The notes under the pieces were generated by a model. The model saw only the letters and a list, made by a program, of their open reading frames with translations. It was not told the origin of the DNA and did not search any database. The position numbers and the translations under genes were made by a program. From Frateuria soli (GTDB taxonomy: Bacteria; Pseudomonadota; Gammaproteobacteria; Xanthomonadales; Rhodanobacteraceae): a stretch of DNA of 64,000 nucleotides. Shown here one piece after another: positions 27,976-35,918 of the stretch (position 1 is the stretch's first letter; each line of letters starts with the position of its first letter). The stretch spans positions 248,001 through 312,000 of the forward strand of contig NZ_CP088252.1 in the NCBI RefSeq assembly GCF_021117385.1. Reading direction: 5' to 3'.

Positions 27976-29144
27976 GACGCCCGCCCTCCGATGGCGCCCG
28001 GGCATCTCGCGAGACCGACCTGGCGCTCGTCGCGCCGTCCACGCGACGGACATTCCTGCGGCGGGCACTGCTGCTGGCCCTGACGCCGCTGCTCGCGTCA
28101 CGCACCCTGCCGGCGGATGCCGCCGCGGGCAAGAGCACGATCGACGTACGCGAGAAGGGCGCCAAAGGCGACGGCAAGACCGACGACACGTGGGCCATCC
28201 AGGACGCGATCGACGCCTTGCCGGAGCAGGGCGGCACCGTCCTGGTGCCGGCCGGCCATTACATGGTGGACGCCACCCGGGCTTTGCGGTTGCGTTCCAA
28301 CATGACGCTCGAGCTCGACCCGGAAGCGACCATCGAGGCGATTCCCAACGCGCGCAGGCGCTCGCACGTGATCAAGGTCTGGCGCGCCGACAACGTCGTG
28401 ATCCACGGCGGGCGGGTGGTGGGCGAGCGCCTGGGCCACACCGGCAGCGGCGGCGAGTGGGGGTATGGGATCAACATCCAGGCGTCGCACAACGTCAAGG
28501 TCTCCGGCACCCACATTTCCAACTGCTGGGGCGACGGCATCTGGATCGGCGCGCTCGGAAAGGGCGTCTTCCAGGTGGTCTCCACGGACGTGACCATCGA
28601 AAACGTCGTATCCACCAACAACCGCCGCCAGGGCATGTCGATCGGGCCCTGCACGCGGGTACGGGTCATCGGCTGCACCTTCAGCGACACCCATGGCACC
28701 AAGCCGGAGTCGGGCATCGACCTCGAACCGATGGCCCAGGGGCCGACACGCGACATACTCATCCAGCGCTGTACGTTCACGCGCAACAAGGGTTGCGGCG
28801 TGGAGATCCACCACAACGTCTCGGGCGTCGTCGTGCGTGACTGCACGATCCAGGAAAATGCCGGCTACGGCGTGTACGGCAAGAACGTCGGCGACCTGTG
28901 GATCGACGGCAACCAGATCATCGACAACGGGCTGGTCGGGATCGCGCTGGTCAAGGGCACGCACGACGTCAGGATCACCGGCAACACCATACGGCGCAAC
29001 AGCGCCCGCTACGTCCACCACGTGCTGAAGTCGATCAAGTCGATCGCCACCGGGGAGCGCGCCAAGGGCGACGGCCGGCCGGCCACGGAGATGCGCATCG
29101 ACGAGACCACCTCCGGCATCACGCTCTCGGACAATACGTTCTAG
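27960..29144 (+). CDS. Tat-exported right-handed beta-helix protein (pectate-lyase superfamily), paralogue 1
   Basis: The 394-residue protein has a twin-arginine signal: Thr28-Arg29-Arg30-Thr-Phe-Leu-Arg, a hydrophobic core to about residue 50 and a likely cleavage after ADA-A. The mature part begins with the pectate-lyase-3 pattern STIDVREKGAKGDGKTDDTWAIQDAID, followed by repeated N-V-x-I strands of a parallel beta-helix, including GGEWGYGINIQ and ISNCWGDGIWIG. It should act on polysaccharide as a lyase, hydrolase or C5-epimerase in the periplasm or outside. AGGAG precedes the ATG. It is the only Tat substrate of the five paralogues; the other four have Sec signals. Confidence 0.85.
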   Translation: MRRILGRPPSDGARASRETDLALVAPSTRRTFLRRALLLALTPLLASRTLPADAAAGKSTIDVREKGAKGDGKTDDTWAIQDAIDALPEQGGTVLVPAGHYMVDATRALRLRSNMTLELDPEATIEAIPNARRRSHVIKVWRADNVVIHGGRVVGERLGHTGSGGEWGYGINIQASHNVKVSGTHISNCWGDGIWIGALGKGVFQVVSTDVTIENVVSTNNRRQGMSIGPCTRVRVIGCTFSDTHGTKPESGIDLEPMAQGPTRDILIQRCTFTRNKGCGVEIHHNVSGVVVRDCTIQENAGYGVYGKNVGDLWIDGNQIIDNGLVGIALVKGTHDVRITGNTIRRNSARYVHHVLKSIKSIATGERAKGDGRPATEMRIDETTSGITLSDNTF

Positions 29145-29191
29145 CACCGCCACCCGCCTGTCGCGCGGTCTATCGACAAGGGAACTGTTTG

Positions 29192-30388
29192 ATGAAGTTC
29201 GTTTTCTACGCCAATACCGATTGGTATCTCTACAACTTCCGCCTGTCCACCGCGCGCCGGCTGCAAGCCGACGGCCACGAAGTGGTGATGCTTTCGCCTC
29301 CGGGCGAGTTCGGTGGACGTTTCGCCTGTCTCGGGTTCCGCTGGGTCACGCTGCCGATGGACCGGGCCAGCCTCAACCCCTTGCGCGAGACCGTGACGCT
29401 CCAGCACCTGGTGCGTGTACTGCGCCGCGAAAAGCCCGATCTGCTGCACAACTTCACCGTGAAGTGCGCAGTGTACGGAGGCCTTGCGGCGCGGCTGGCC
29501 GGCGTGCCGGCGACCGTCAACGCGGTGGCCGGCATGGGCTATGTGTTCACCAGCAACGACCTCAAGGCCCGCTGCCTGCGTCCGCTGGTCCGCGCACTGA
29601 TGCGCGGCACGCTCGATCACCGGCGTTCGCTGCTGATCCTGCAGAACCCGGACGATGAGGAGATCTTCAGGCGCTCGCGCCTGGTCGCGCCTGGCCGGAT
29701 CGAGGTCATCCGCAGTTCCGGCGTGGACACGGGCCGTTTCAGGCCGACTTCGATGTCCGGAAGCGACGGACGGTTGCGCGTGCTGCTCGCCGCTCGATTG
29801 CTCTGGGAAAAGGGTATCGGGGAGTACGTTGAAGCTGCGCGGCTGCTGAAGGAGCAGGGCAGGGACATCGAGTTCGTGCTGGCGGGCGCGCCCGACCCCG
29901 GCAATCCGCGATCGGTCGCGCACGAGCAGGTACAGCGCTGGGCCGAGGAGGGCCTGGTGACGTGGCTGGGCCACGTGGAGGACATGCCCGCGCTGTTCGC
30001 CACCATCGACGTGATGGCGCTACCGAGCTACTACCGTGAAGGCGTACCCAAGAGCCTGATCGAAGGCGCCGCGGCGGGACTGGCGTTGATCACCACCGAT
30101 CAGCCCGGTTGCCGCGAGGTGGTGACCCGGCACGGCAAGGATGGCTTGGTGGTGCCACCGCGCGACGCCCCTGCGCTTGCTGCGCTGATCGCCCGGCTGG
30201 ACGACGATCGCGCCCTGCTGCACCGGCTTGGCACCGCTGCACGCGAGAAGGCGGTGGCCGAGTTCGACGAGCGCATGGTGATCCAGCGAACCATGGACGT
30301 CTATGGACGCCTGCTTGGTGGCGATGCACCCAGCGGACCGCTGGCGGGCTCGGCCCTGCCCGAGCTTCGAACAAACCGGAGCGGCTGA
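29192..30388 (+). CDS. Family 4 glycosyltransferase
   Basis: The 398-residue GT-B enzyme has an N-terminal acceptor domain (MKFVFYANTDWYLYNFRLSTARRLQADGHEV), a linker with the VIRSSGVDTGRF segment and a donor domain with the GT4 E-x7-E site in REGVPKSLIEGAAAGLALITT. The N-terminus resembles the WcaI/PglA-like transferases that add amino or N-acetyl sugars to lipid-linked intermediates, but donor specificity cannot be read. It starts 47 bases after the Tat beta-helix gene and appears to be the last gene of the plus-strand operon that begins with wzb. Confidence 0.92.
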   Translation: MKFVFYANTDWYLYNFRLSTARRLQADGHEVVMLSPPGEFGGRFACLGFRWVTLPMDRASLNPLRETVTLQHLVRVLRREKPDLLHNFTVKCAVYGGLAARLAGVPATVNAVAGMGYVFTSNDLKARCLRPLVRALMRGTLDHRRSLLILQNPDDEEIFRRSRLVAPGRIEVIRSSGVDTGRFRPTSMSGSDGRLRVLLAARLLWEKGIGEYVEAARLLKEQGRDIEFVLAGAPDPGNPRSVAHEQVQRWAEEGLVTWLGHVEDMPALFATIDVMALPSYYREGVPKSLIEGAAAGLALITTDQPGCREVVTRHGKDGLVVPPRDAPALAALIARLDDDRALLHRLGTAAREKAVAEFDERMVIQRTMDVYGRLLGGDAPSGPLAGSALPELRTNRSG

Positions 30389-30735
30389 GGCGCGCGCCAT
30401 CGGACGTCGGCGGCGTCCCGCACCCGCGGAACCGGAACATTGCGGTGGCCTTGCCGATGCCCTCGTGGGGACGGCTGCCCGTTGCCCGGCCGAAGCTGGG
30501 GCCAGCGGCTCGGCGGCCGTGTTGCGGGCGCCGGGGCCCCGTGCCCGATCCGGCCCGATCCGCGTAGCGCGGGTTGCGGTGGCTGCCGCCACCCGGCACG
30601 GGTCCGCAGAGCCGCCGACGCCCCGTTCCCTGTCTGGAAAGCTCTGGCCCGCGGACACAGGTGCGCCGGGGCAGTTGCCTGCCCCGGCGCAATGGTTTCC
30701 AGGGGCCCTGGCCGCCGGGCGACCAGGCCCATGGC
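30389..30735. other. Convergent spacer with hairpin
   Basis: No gene is visible in these 347 bases. They separate the end of the wzb-to-GT4 operon from the end of the minus-strand beta-helix gene and contain the GC-rich hairpin at 30663-30690. Confidence 0.5.
30663..30690. terminator. GC-rich hairpin between convergent genes
   Basis: An 11-base-pair perfect stem (30663-30673 with 30680-30690, containing GCCGGGGCA) has a six-base loop and no T tract. Its CCGGGGCA core resembles the stem of the terminator at 34276-34306, which also lies downstream of a minus-strand beta-helix gene, consistent with the duplication of that gene pair. Confidence 0.6.
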
Positions 30736-31878
30736 TTACCGCTTCGGCGAAAGCGTGTTGTTCGCCTCGGTGATCGCGTAAGTGCTGCGCGTGATCTTGA
30801 TGTCGCGGGCCCTGCCGCCGCCTGTCTTGCTCGGCGACATGTAATTGGTGCTGTTGTACTGCAGCGTGTTGTTGCGCACCGACGCATTGTGCGATTTGCC
30901 GGTCAGGCCGACGCCGGCCAGGCCATTGCGGGTGGCGTGGTTGCGCTTGATGTCGAGGTACGAGCCACTCACCGACAGCACGCCGAAACCGCGGTTGTCC
31001 GTCAGGCGGTTCCTGGTGATCGTGATCCCGGAAATGTGGTTGTGCAGCTCGATGCCGTTGCCCTTGTTGCCGGTCATCGTGTTGTTCTCGAGCCGGATGT
31101 TGGTCGCCTTGCCTTCATTCTGCGGTTCGATGTCCACGCCTGCCTGCGGCAGCGTGCCACGGGTATCCTTGAAGGTGCTGTTGACCACATAGACGTGCGA
31201 GGCCGGCGTGATCGACAGCCCCTGCCGGCGGTTGTGCGAAGAGACGACGTTGTTGATGGTCACGTAGTCCGAGCGCTTGCCATGCTTGGCGCCGACATAG
31301 AGACCGTCCCCCCAGAAATCGGACACGTGAACGTTTGTCACGACCACGTTCTTGCTGCCCAGGATGCTGATGCCCATGCCCCATTCGCCGCTGCTGCCGC
31401 GGTGGCGGGAGCGCTCGCCGGTGATCTTGCCGCCGACGATCGTGACGTTGTTCACGTTCCAGACGCGGATCGCGTAGTGCCAGGCCGCGCCATTGGGAAT
31501 CACGCGCAGCTCGGCGCCATCCTTCAGCTTCAGGCGGGTATGGGAGCGCATGCGGATCGACTTCCTGGCATCGATCATGTATCGGCCGGCCGGCACGACC
31601 ACGGTGCCGCCACTGTCGGGAAGGGCGTTGATCGCGGCCTGGAAGGCGGCCGTGTCGTTATGCGAGCCGTTACCCCTGGCCCCCTTGTCGCGTACGTTGA
31701 TGGTGGCCGAACCGATCGACACGTGGGGTGTAGCCGACCACCATTGACCGGCAGTCGCCGGTAGCGCCACGGCAGACAGCGACAGCGACGCAAAGCCCAC
31801 CATCAAGGGTTTCAACAGGGAATTCCACTTGCGGGGGGCCGGCTTCGCCGGTAGCTGGGCGTCGTGCAATTTCATCAT
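30736..31878 (-). CDS. Secreted right-handed beta-helix protein (pectate-lyase superfamily), paralogue 2
   Basis: The 380-residue protein has a Sec signal (about 1-43, ending ALPATAG) directly followed by the WWSATP motif shared by paralogues 2-5. The catalytic or structural start INVRDKGARGNGSHNDTAAFQAAINALP matches the pectate-lyase-3 family. Beta-helix coils follow with SGEWGMGISILGSKNVVV, FWGDGLYVGAK, NNRRQGLSITP-like and NGIELH rungs, and a short end NNTLSPKR. It most resembles paralogue 4 (34350-35489) and is divergent from paralogue 3. A probable polysaccharide lyase or epimerase on the exported polymer; no catalytic residue can be assigned safely. Confidence 0.85.
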   Translation of the reverse strand: MMKLHDAQLPAKPAPRKWNSLLKPLMVGFASLSLSAVALPATAGQWWSATPHVSIGSATINVRDKGARGNGSHNDTAAFQAAINALPDSGGTVVVPAGRYMIDARKSIRMRSHTRLKLKDGAELRVIPNGAAWHYAIRVWNVNNVTIVGGKITGERSRHRGSSGEWGMGISILGSKNVVVTNVHVSDFWGDGLYVGAKHGKRSDYVTINNVVSSHNRRQGLSITPASHVYVVNSTFKDTRGTLPQAGVDIEPQNEGKATNIRLENNTMTGNKGNGIELHNHISGITITRNRLTDNRGFGVLSVSGSYLDIKRNHATRNGLAGVGLTGKSHNASVRNNTLQYNSTNYMSPSKTGGGRARDIKITRSTYAITEANNTLSPKR

Positions 31879-31891
31879 CAGGTATTGATCC

Positions 31892-31952
31892 TCTCGTCAC
31901 GTGATAGTGACGGCGACCTTGCGGCACCTTCACGGAGCCAAACAAGCTCGTC
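31892..31952 (-). promoter_or_regulatory. Conserved leader element, copy C (paralogue 2)
   Basis: Read on the minus strand: GACGAGCTTGTTTGGCTCCG followed by TGAAGG, about 20 variable bases, then the dyad CGTCAC-N6-GTGACG (31895-31912), which ends 16 bases before the start codon. The same order and the same spacing to the ATG are found at copy D. The dyad can form a six-base-pair hairpin beside the ribosome site or act as an operator. Confidence 0.65.
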
Positions 31953-32420
31953 CATTGGGTGATGTTCATGAAGCCGGCGGGTCCACGTCAGGCAAGGCGT
32001 CGCCGCCGGCGGTCGGCCGATCCACCGCATCACGCATCGTTGAGGGAATCGCGGACGGTCGCCGTTGCAAGCCCGCCCACCTTGCATGCCCGACTTCGGC
32101 GGCGAAAAAAAAATCGCGGCGCGCCCGAGAGCCGTTACGAATTCATGTGAATGGTGTAAATTTACCGTCAAGGACCCTTGCCGGCCCGCACGGACCAATC
32201 GCAATGAACGGCCGGCGCGGGTGCTCAAGTTCCGGTGCGCCTGGCCGATAACCGGGACATCCCTTCCGCCCCTGCAGGCGGTTGCCGTGCGCCTTGACGA
32301 ACAGGCGCCTACCCCGGGGGGGCGCCGCCCTCCCGGGAGGCCTCCAGTTGCTGGAGGCAAAGGTCCCGATTTGTGGAAGTTGTGTGAACGCGATCAAGGA
32401 ATCGTGAACGGGCGGTCATT

Positions 32421-32480
32421 GTCGAGCTTGCTTGGCTATGTGAAGGCTGCGCATGGTTTACGTGAGCTTCGTGTGACGAA
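32421..32480 (+). promoter_or_regulatory. Conserved leader element, copy A (paralogue 3)
   Basis: It begins GTCGAGCTTGCTTGGCTATG TGAAGG and ends CGTGAGCTTCGTGTGACGAA about 30 bases before the start codon. I count 49 of 60 identical bases with copy B (35823-35882), and the first 26 bases also align with the minus-strand copies C and D. Confidence 0.7.
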
Positions 32481-32509
32481 GACGCCTCCGTAAATTCCGG
32501 GACACTGCC

Positions 32510-33703
32510 GTGCCAATCCAAAATATGTTCGCCAATCAATCCCTTACTTCTTCCGTGCGTTGCGCTTCCGCCAAAGGCCGCCTGGCCAAAGGCGTGAAGA
32601 AGCCGTTGATGCTCGCGCTTGCCGCGCTTGCGGTCGCAGTCCCCGCCGTGCCTGCTTTCGCGGCCACCCAGTGGTGGAGTGCCACTCCGCAGGTCCAGAT
32701 CGGCAAGGACGCCAAGGTCAATGTCCGCAACAAGGGCGCAAAGGGTGATGGCGTGCATAACGACACGGCCGCTTTCCAGGCCGCGATCGATTCGCTGCCT
32801 GCCTCCGGGGGCACCGTGGTGGTTCCGGCCGGCCGTTACATGATCGATGCGGAGAAGTCGATCCGCATGCGCTCGCATACCCGCCTGCTGCTCGATCCGA
32901 GCGCCGAACTGGTCGTGATTCCCAACAGCGTCGGCCGCTCGCGCCTGATCCGCGTGTGGAACGTGACCGACGTGCGCATCGTCGGTGGCTCGATGACGGG
33001 CGACCGCGCCAAGCACATGGGTACCAGTGGCGAATGGGGCATGGGCATCGACATCATCGCCTCGAAGAACGTGGTGGTGAAGGGTGTGCACCTGTCCGAG
33101 TTCTGGGGCGACGGCCTCTACATCGGCGCCAAGGGCAGCGGCCGCTACCTGAAGGTCTCCGAGAACGTCACCATCCTCAACGTGGTGTCCGACCATAACC
33201 GTCGCCAGGGTCTGTCCATCACCCCGGCCAAGAACGTCTACGTGGTCAACAGCACCTTCAGCAACACCCGCGGCACGCTGCCCGAGGCGGGCATCGACAT
33301 CGAGCCACAGGTGCAGGGTCCGACCAGCTCGATCCGGCTCGAGAACAACACCTTCATCGGCAACCATGGCAACGGCATCGAACTGCACACCAACATTTCC
33401 GACATCGCCATCGTCAACAACAAGATGACCTCCAACCGCGGCTTCGGCGTGTTGTCGGTCGGTGCCTCGAACCTGAAGATCGAGCGCAACCAAGCCACCC
33501 AGAACATGCTCGCGGCCGTCGGCATAACGCACAGCGCGCACGACGTGGAGATCCGCGACAACGTCCTGCAGTACAACAGCACCCGCTACATGTCGGCGGC
33601 CAAGTCGGGCGGCGGGCTGGACCGCGATCTGCAGATCGGCAGCCAGGCCTACCGGGTCTCGAGGGCGGGCAACACCTACTCCAACCCGAAGTACAACGAC
33701 TGA
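32510..33703 (+). CDS. Secreted right-handed beta-helix protein (pectate-lyase superfamily), paralogue 3
   Basis: The 397-residue protein has a Sec signal (hydrophobic core near residues 30-48, cleavage after AFAA), then TQWWSATPQVQIG and KVNVRNKGAKGDGVHNDTAAFQAAIDSLP. Beta-helix rungs continue to a C-terminus ending NPKYND. It is closest to paralogue 5 (35919-37103), with which it shares long identical stretches such as AGRYMIDAEKSIRMRSHTRL. The GTG at 32510 aligns with the ATG of paralogue 5 when their leaders are aligned; an ATG 15 bases later is the alternative. A strong terminator follows, so it is a single-gene unit. Confidence 0.85.
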   Translation: MPIQNMFANQSLTSSVRCASAKGRLAKGVKKPLMLALAALAVAVPAVPAFAATQWWSATPQVQIGKDAKVNVRNKGAKGDGVHNDTAAFQAAIDSLPASGGTVVVPAGRYMIDAEKSIRMRSHTRLLLDPSAELVVIPNSVGRSRLIRVWNVTDVRIVGGSMTGDRAKHMGTSGEWGMGIDIIASKNVVVKGVHLSEFWGDGLYIGAKGSGRYLKVSENVTILNVVSDHNRRQGLSITPAKNVYVVNSTFSNTRGTLPEAGIDIEPQVQGPTSSIRLENNTFIGNHGNGIELHTNISDIAIVNNKMTSNRGFGVLSVGASNLKIERNQATQNMLAAVGITHSAHDVEIRDNVLQYNSTRYMSAAKSGGGLDRDLQIGSQAYRVSRAGNTYSNPKYND

Positions 33704-33725
33704 GCGCCTGCTTGGGTGCTATCCA

Positions 33726-33756
33726 AAGGGGCGGCCATGGGCCGCCCCTTTTTTTT
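33726..33756 (+). terminator. Intrinsic terminator after beta-helix paralogue 3
   Basis: A nine-base-pair stem (33728-33736 GGGGCGGCC with 33740-33748), a three-base loop and an eight-base T tract begin 22 bases after the stop codon. Confidence 0.92.
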
Positions 33757-34267
33757 GGCCTGGCGAAAGCGGGCCTCGGCGCCTGCCGTGGTCCCGTCCT
33801 GGTGACGGGTCTTGGCGAGCGGCCCGGGCGATTACGGGCCCGGACACGGCTCCCCGCAGAACAGGAGCTTGCGCCGGATGGGCGGACGCAAGGGTTTCTT
33901 GCCAGCAGGCCCCGAGATCGCGCAACTTGCGCAACCGCGGGAACCCTTCGGGTGCTTCGCTTGCGGGGCCACCGATCGGGCCCCGGTGACCGCATCCCCT
34001 GAAGCAGGTCCGGACGTGCCGATCCGCGGGCGCCCCGAAGAGCCGGGAGCCGGCCCGCGCCGCATCCACTCCGTCCGCGGGCCGGCGGGCGCCTGCCGGA
34101 TCAGCGCTTCCGGTGACCTGCAGCACCACACGCGCCTGGCAGGGAGCGAGCAGCGCTTCGCCACACCGCACGCAGCGATGCTCGTTGGCAGGCGACGCGG
34201 CCCGGGGGCTCAGCCGACAAGGTTTCGATCGCTATGGAGGCCAGGCGGCCTCGGGGGCGTGCGCGCA
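33757..34267. other. 511-base spacer without a recognisable gene
   Basis: The spacer lies between two terminators facing each other (beta-helix paralogues 3 and 4). Frames on both strands are Arg/Pro-rich and show no ribosome sites or family motifs. It marks the junction between the two copies of the duplicated gene pair. Confidence 0.4.
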
Positions 34268-34306
34268 CAAAAAAAGAACCGGGGCAGACTTGCTCTGCCC
34301 CGGTTC
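34268..34306 (-). terminator. Intrinsic terminator of beta-helix paralogue 4
   Basis: A 13-base-pair perfect stem (34276-34288 with 34294-34306) is bordered on the left by eight A residues, which read as a T tract on the minus strand, about 45 bases after the stop codon of the minus-strand gene. Confidence 0.92.
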
Positions 34307-34349
34307 GTAACGCCGGTGATGGAGACCCGGCGATCCGCTGCCTCGACCG

Positions 34350-35489
34350 TTACCGGGTCGGCGAAAGCGTGTTGTTGCTGTTGGTGATCGAATAGGTGCT
34401 CTTGCCGATCTGGATGTCGCGGGCCTTGCCGCCGCCGGCCTTGGTCGGCGACATGTAGTTGGTGCTGTTGTACTGGAGCGTGTTGTTGAGCACGCCCGAA
34501 TGGTGGGTCGTTCCGGTCAGGCCCACGCCGGCCAGCCCGTTGCGGGTGGCATGGTTGGCATTGATGGTCAGGTACGGCGCGCTGACCGCCAGTACGCCGA
34601 AGCCGCGGTTATCGGTGAGCTGGTTCCTGGTGATGGTGATGCCGGAAATGTTGGCGTGCAGTTCGATGCCGTTGCCCTTGTTGCCGGTCATCGTGTTGTT
34701 CTCGAGCCGGATCGATTCGGTCTTGCCCTCGTTCTGCGGCTCGATGTCCACGCCGGCCTGGGGCAGCGTGCCGTGGGTGTCGCTGAAGGTGCTGTTGACC
34801 ACGTAGACGTGCGCGGCGGGGGTGATCGACAGGCCCTGGCGGCGATTGCCGGTGGACACCACGTGGTTGATCGTCACGTAATCGGAGCGGGTACCGCGCT
34901 GGGCGCCGACGTAGAGGCCGTCACCCCAGAACTGGGAGACGTTCACGTCCTTCACGAGCACGTTCTTGCTGCCCAGGATGCTCACACCCATGCCCCACTC
35001 GCCGGTGGTGCCCTTGTGCTGGGCGCGCTCGCCGACGATCTTGCCGCCGTTGATGACCACGTTGTTCACGCCCCAGGCGCGAATCGCGTAGTGCCAGGCC
35101 TCCTTGTTGGGGATGACGCGCAGTTCGGCCCCATCCTGCAGCAGCAGGCGGGTGTGCGAGCGCATGCGGATCGACTTGACCGCATTGATCATGTAGCGCC
35201 CCGCAGGAACCGTCACGGTGCCGCCGCTCTGGGGCAGGGCGTCGATGGCGGCCTGGAACGCGGCCGTATCGTCGTGCGTGCCGTTGCCCAGCGCGCCCTT
35301 GTTGCGCACGTTGATGGTGGTGGAGCCGATCGAGATGCTGGGGTTGGCCGACCACCAGCTTGCGGCAGCGGCCGGAAGCGCCACGGCAGACAGGGACAGC
35401 GACGCGGCGGCGATCATGAGGGACTTCGCGAGAAGGCTCCGCTTAGAGGCCGGCTTCGCCGGGGACTGGGTGGCGTTCAGGTTCGTCAT
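34350..35489 (-). CDS. Secreted right-handed beta-helix protein (pectate-lyase superfamily), paralogue 4
   Basis: The 379-residue protein has a Sec signal ending ALPAAAAS, the WWSANP motif and INVRNKGALGNGTHDDTAAFQAAIDALP. Beta-helix rungs include TGEWGMGVSILGSKNVLV, FWGDGLYVGAQ and NNTMTGNKGNGIELH. The C-terminus NNTLSPTR mirrors NNTLSPKR of paralogue 2, its nearest relative. It is divergent from paralogue 5 across a spacer with two leader elements. Probably secreted and acting on the exported polymer. Confidence 0.85.
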   Translation of the reverse strand: MTNLNATQSPAKPASKRSLLAKSLMIAAASLSLSAVALPAAAASWWSANPSISIGSTTINVRNKGALGNGTHDDTAAFQAAIDALPQSGGTVTVPAGRYMINAVKSIRMRSHTRLLLQDGAELRVIPNKEAWHYAIRAWGVNNVVINGGKIVGERAQHKGTTGEWGMGVSILGSKNVLVKDVNVSQFWGDGLYVGAQRGTRSDYVTINHVVSTGNRRQGLSITPAAHVYVVNSTFSDTHGTLPQAGVDIEPQNEGKTESIRLENNTMTGNKGNGIELHANISGITITRNQLTDNRGFGVLAVSAPYLTINANHATRNGLAGVGLTGTTHHSGVLNNTLQYNSTNYMSPTKAGGGKARDIQIGKSTYSITNSNNTLSPTR

Positions 35490-35502
35490 CAGAGTTGGAC
35501 TC

Positions 35503-35562
35503 TCTCGTCACAGGAAAGTGACGCGGACGATGCAGGACCTTCACGGAGCCAACAAGCTCATC
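35503..35562 (-). promoter_or_regulatory. Conserved leader element, copy D (paralogue 4)
   Basis: Minus-strand reading: GATGAGCTTGTTGGCTCCGT GAAGG, then CGTCAC-N6-GTGACG (35506-35523) ending 16 bases before the ATG, exactly as at copy C. One base of the T run is missing relative to copy C. Confidence 0.65.
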
Positions 35563-35822
35563 CATTGGCCATGGTTCATGTAGATCGCGAGGGCACGGCG
35601 CGGGCACCACGCGCACGCGCTGCCCGGGCGGTTGAGAGGGGCGGCAGGTGGGATGAGGGCGCTCGGCGTTGGCGCCCCGGGCTTCATCCACCAGAAACAG
35701 GCGCCTGGCCAGTGCGCCCCGCCGACTTTCCGTGACGGGCATCGCGCTTGGGTTTCAGCTCGTTCCTGCCACCCGGGGCTGTTTTGCCAACGTGGTCATA
35801 AATCCACCACTTTGCAGGCTCT

Positions 35823-35882
35823 GTCGAGCTTGCTTGGGTATGTGACGATGGCGCATTTTTCTCGTGAGCTTCGCGTGACGAC
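35823..35882 (+). promoter_or_regulatory. Conserved leader element, copy B (paralogue 5)
   Basis: It begins GTCGAGCTTGCTTGGGTATG and ends CGTGAGCTTCGCGTGACGAC, about 36 bases before the start codon. It aligns over its whole length with copy A. Confidence 0.7.
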
Positions 35883-35918
35883 GCTCTACCCGACAAATCC
35901 CGAGAGTCCTGCTCCGCC

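Larger units (their letters stand above)
31879..32509. promoter_or_regulatory. Divergent control region between beta-helix paralogues 2 and 3
   Basis: This 631-base non-coding spacer holds a conserved leader element facing each way (minus strand about 31892-31952; plus strand 32421-32480). The middle includes an A-rich stretch (32104-32112) and the AT-rich GGTGTAAATTTACC, itself a dyad. It corresponds to the spacer at 35490-35918 of the second pair but is about 200 bases longer. Confidence 0.7.
35490..35918. promoter_or_regulatory. Divergent control region between beta-helix paralogues 4 and 5
   Basis: This 429-base spacer is homologous at both ends to the 31879-32509 spacer. Copy D of the leader element lies next to paralogue 4 and copy B next to paralogue 5. 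No gene is visible between them. Confidence 0.7.

Noticed and set aside
30389-30735. Gene in the 347-base spacer
   Set aside because: Frames on both strands are overlapping shadows with no ribosome site or motif.
32421-35882. Sigma-54 promoter in the conserved beta-helix leaders (TGG-N10-GC)
   Set aside because: Only copy A has the GG-N10-GC spacing; copies B, C and D lose the GC dinucleotide, so a shared sigma-54 promoter is not supported.
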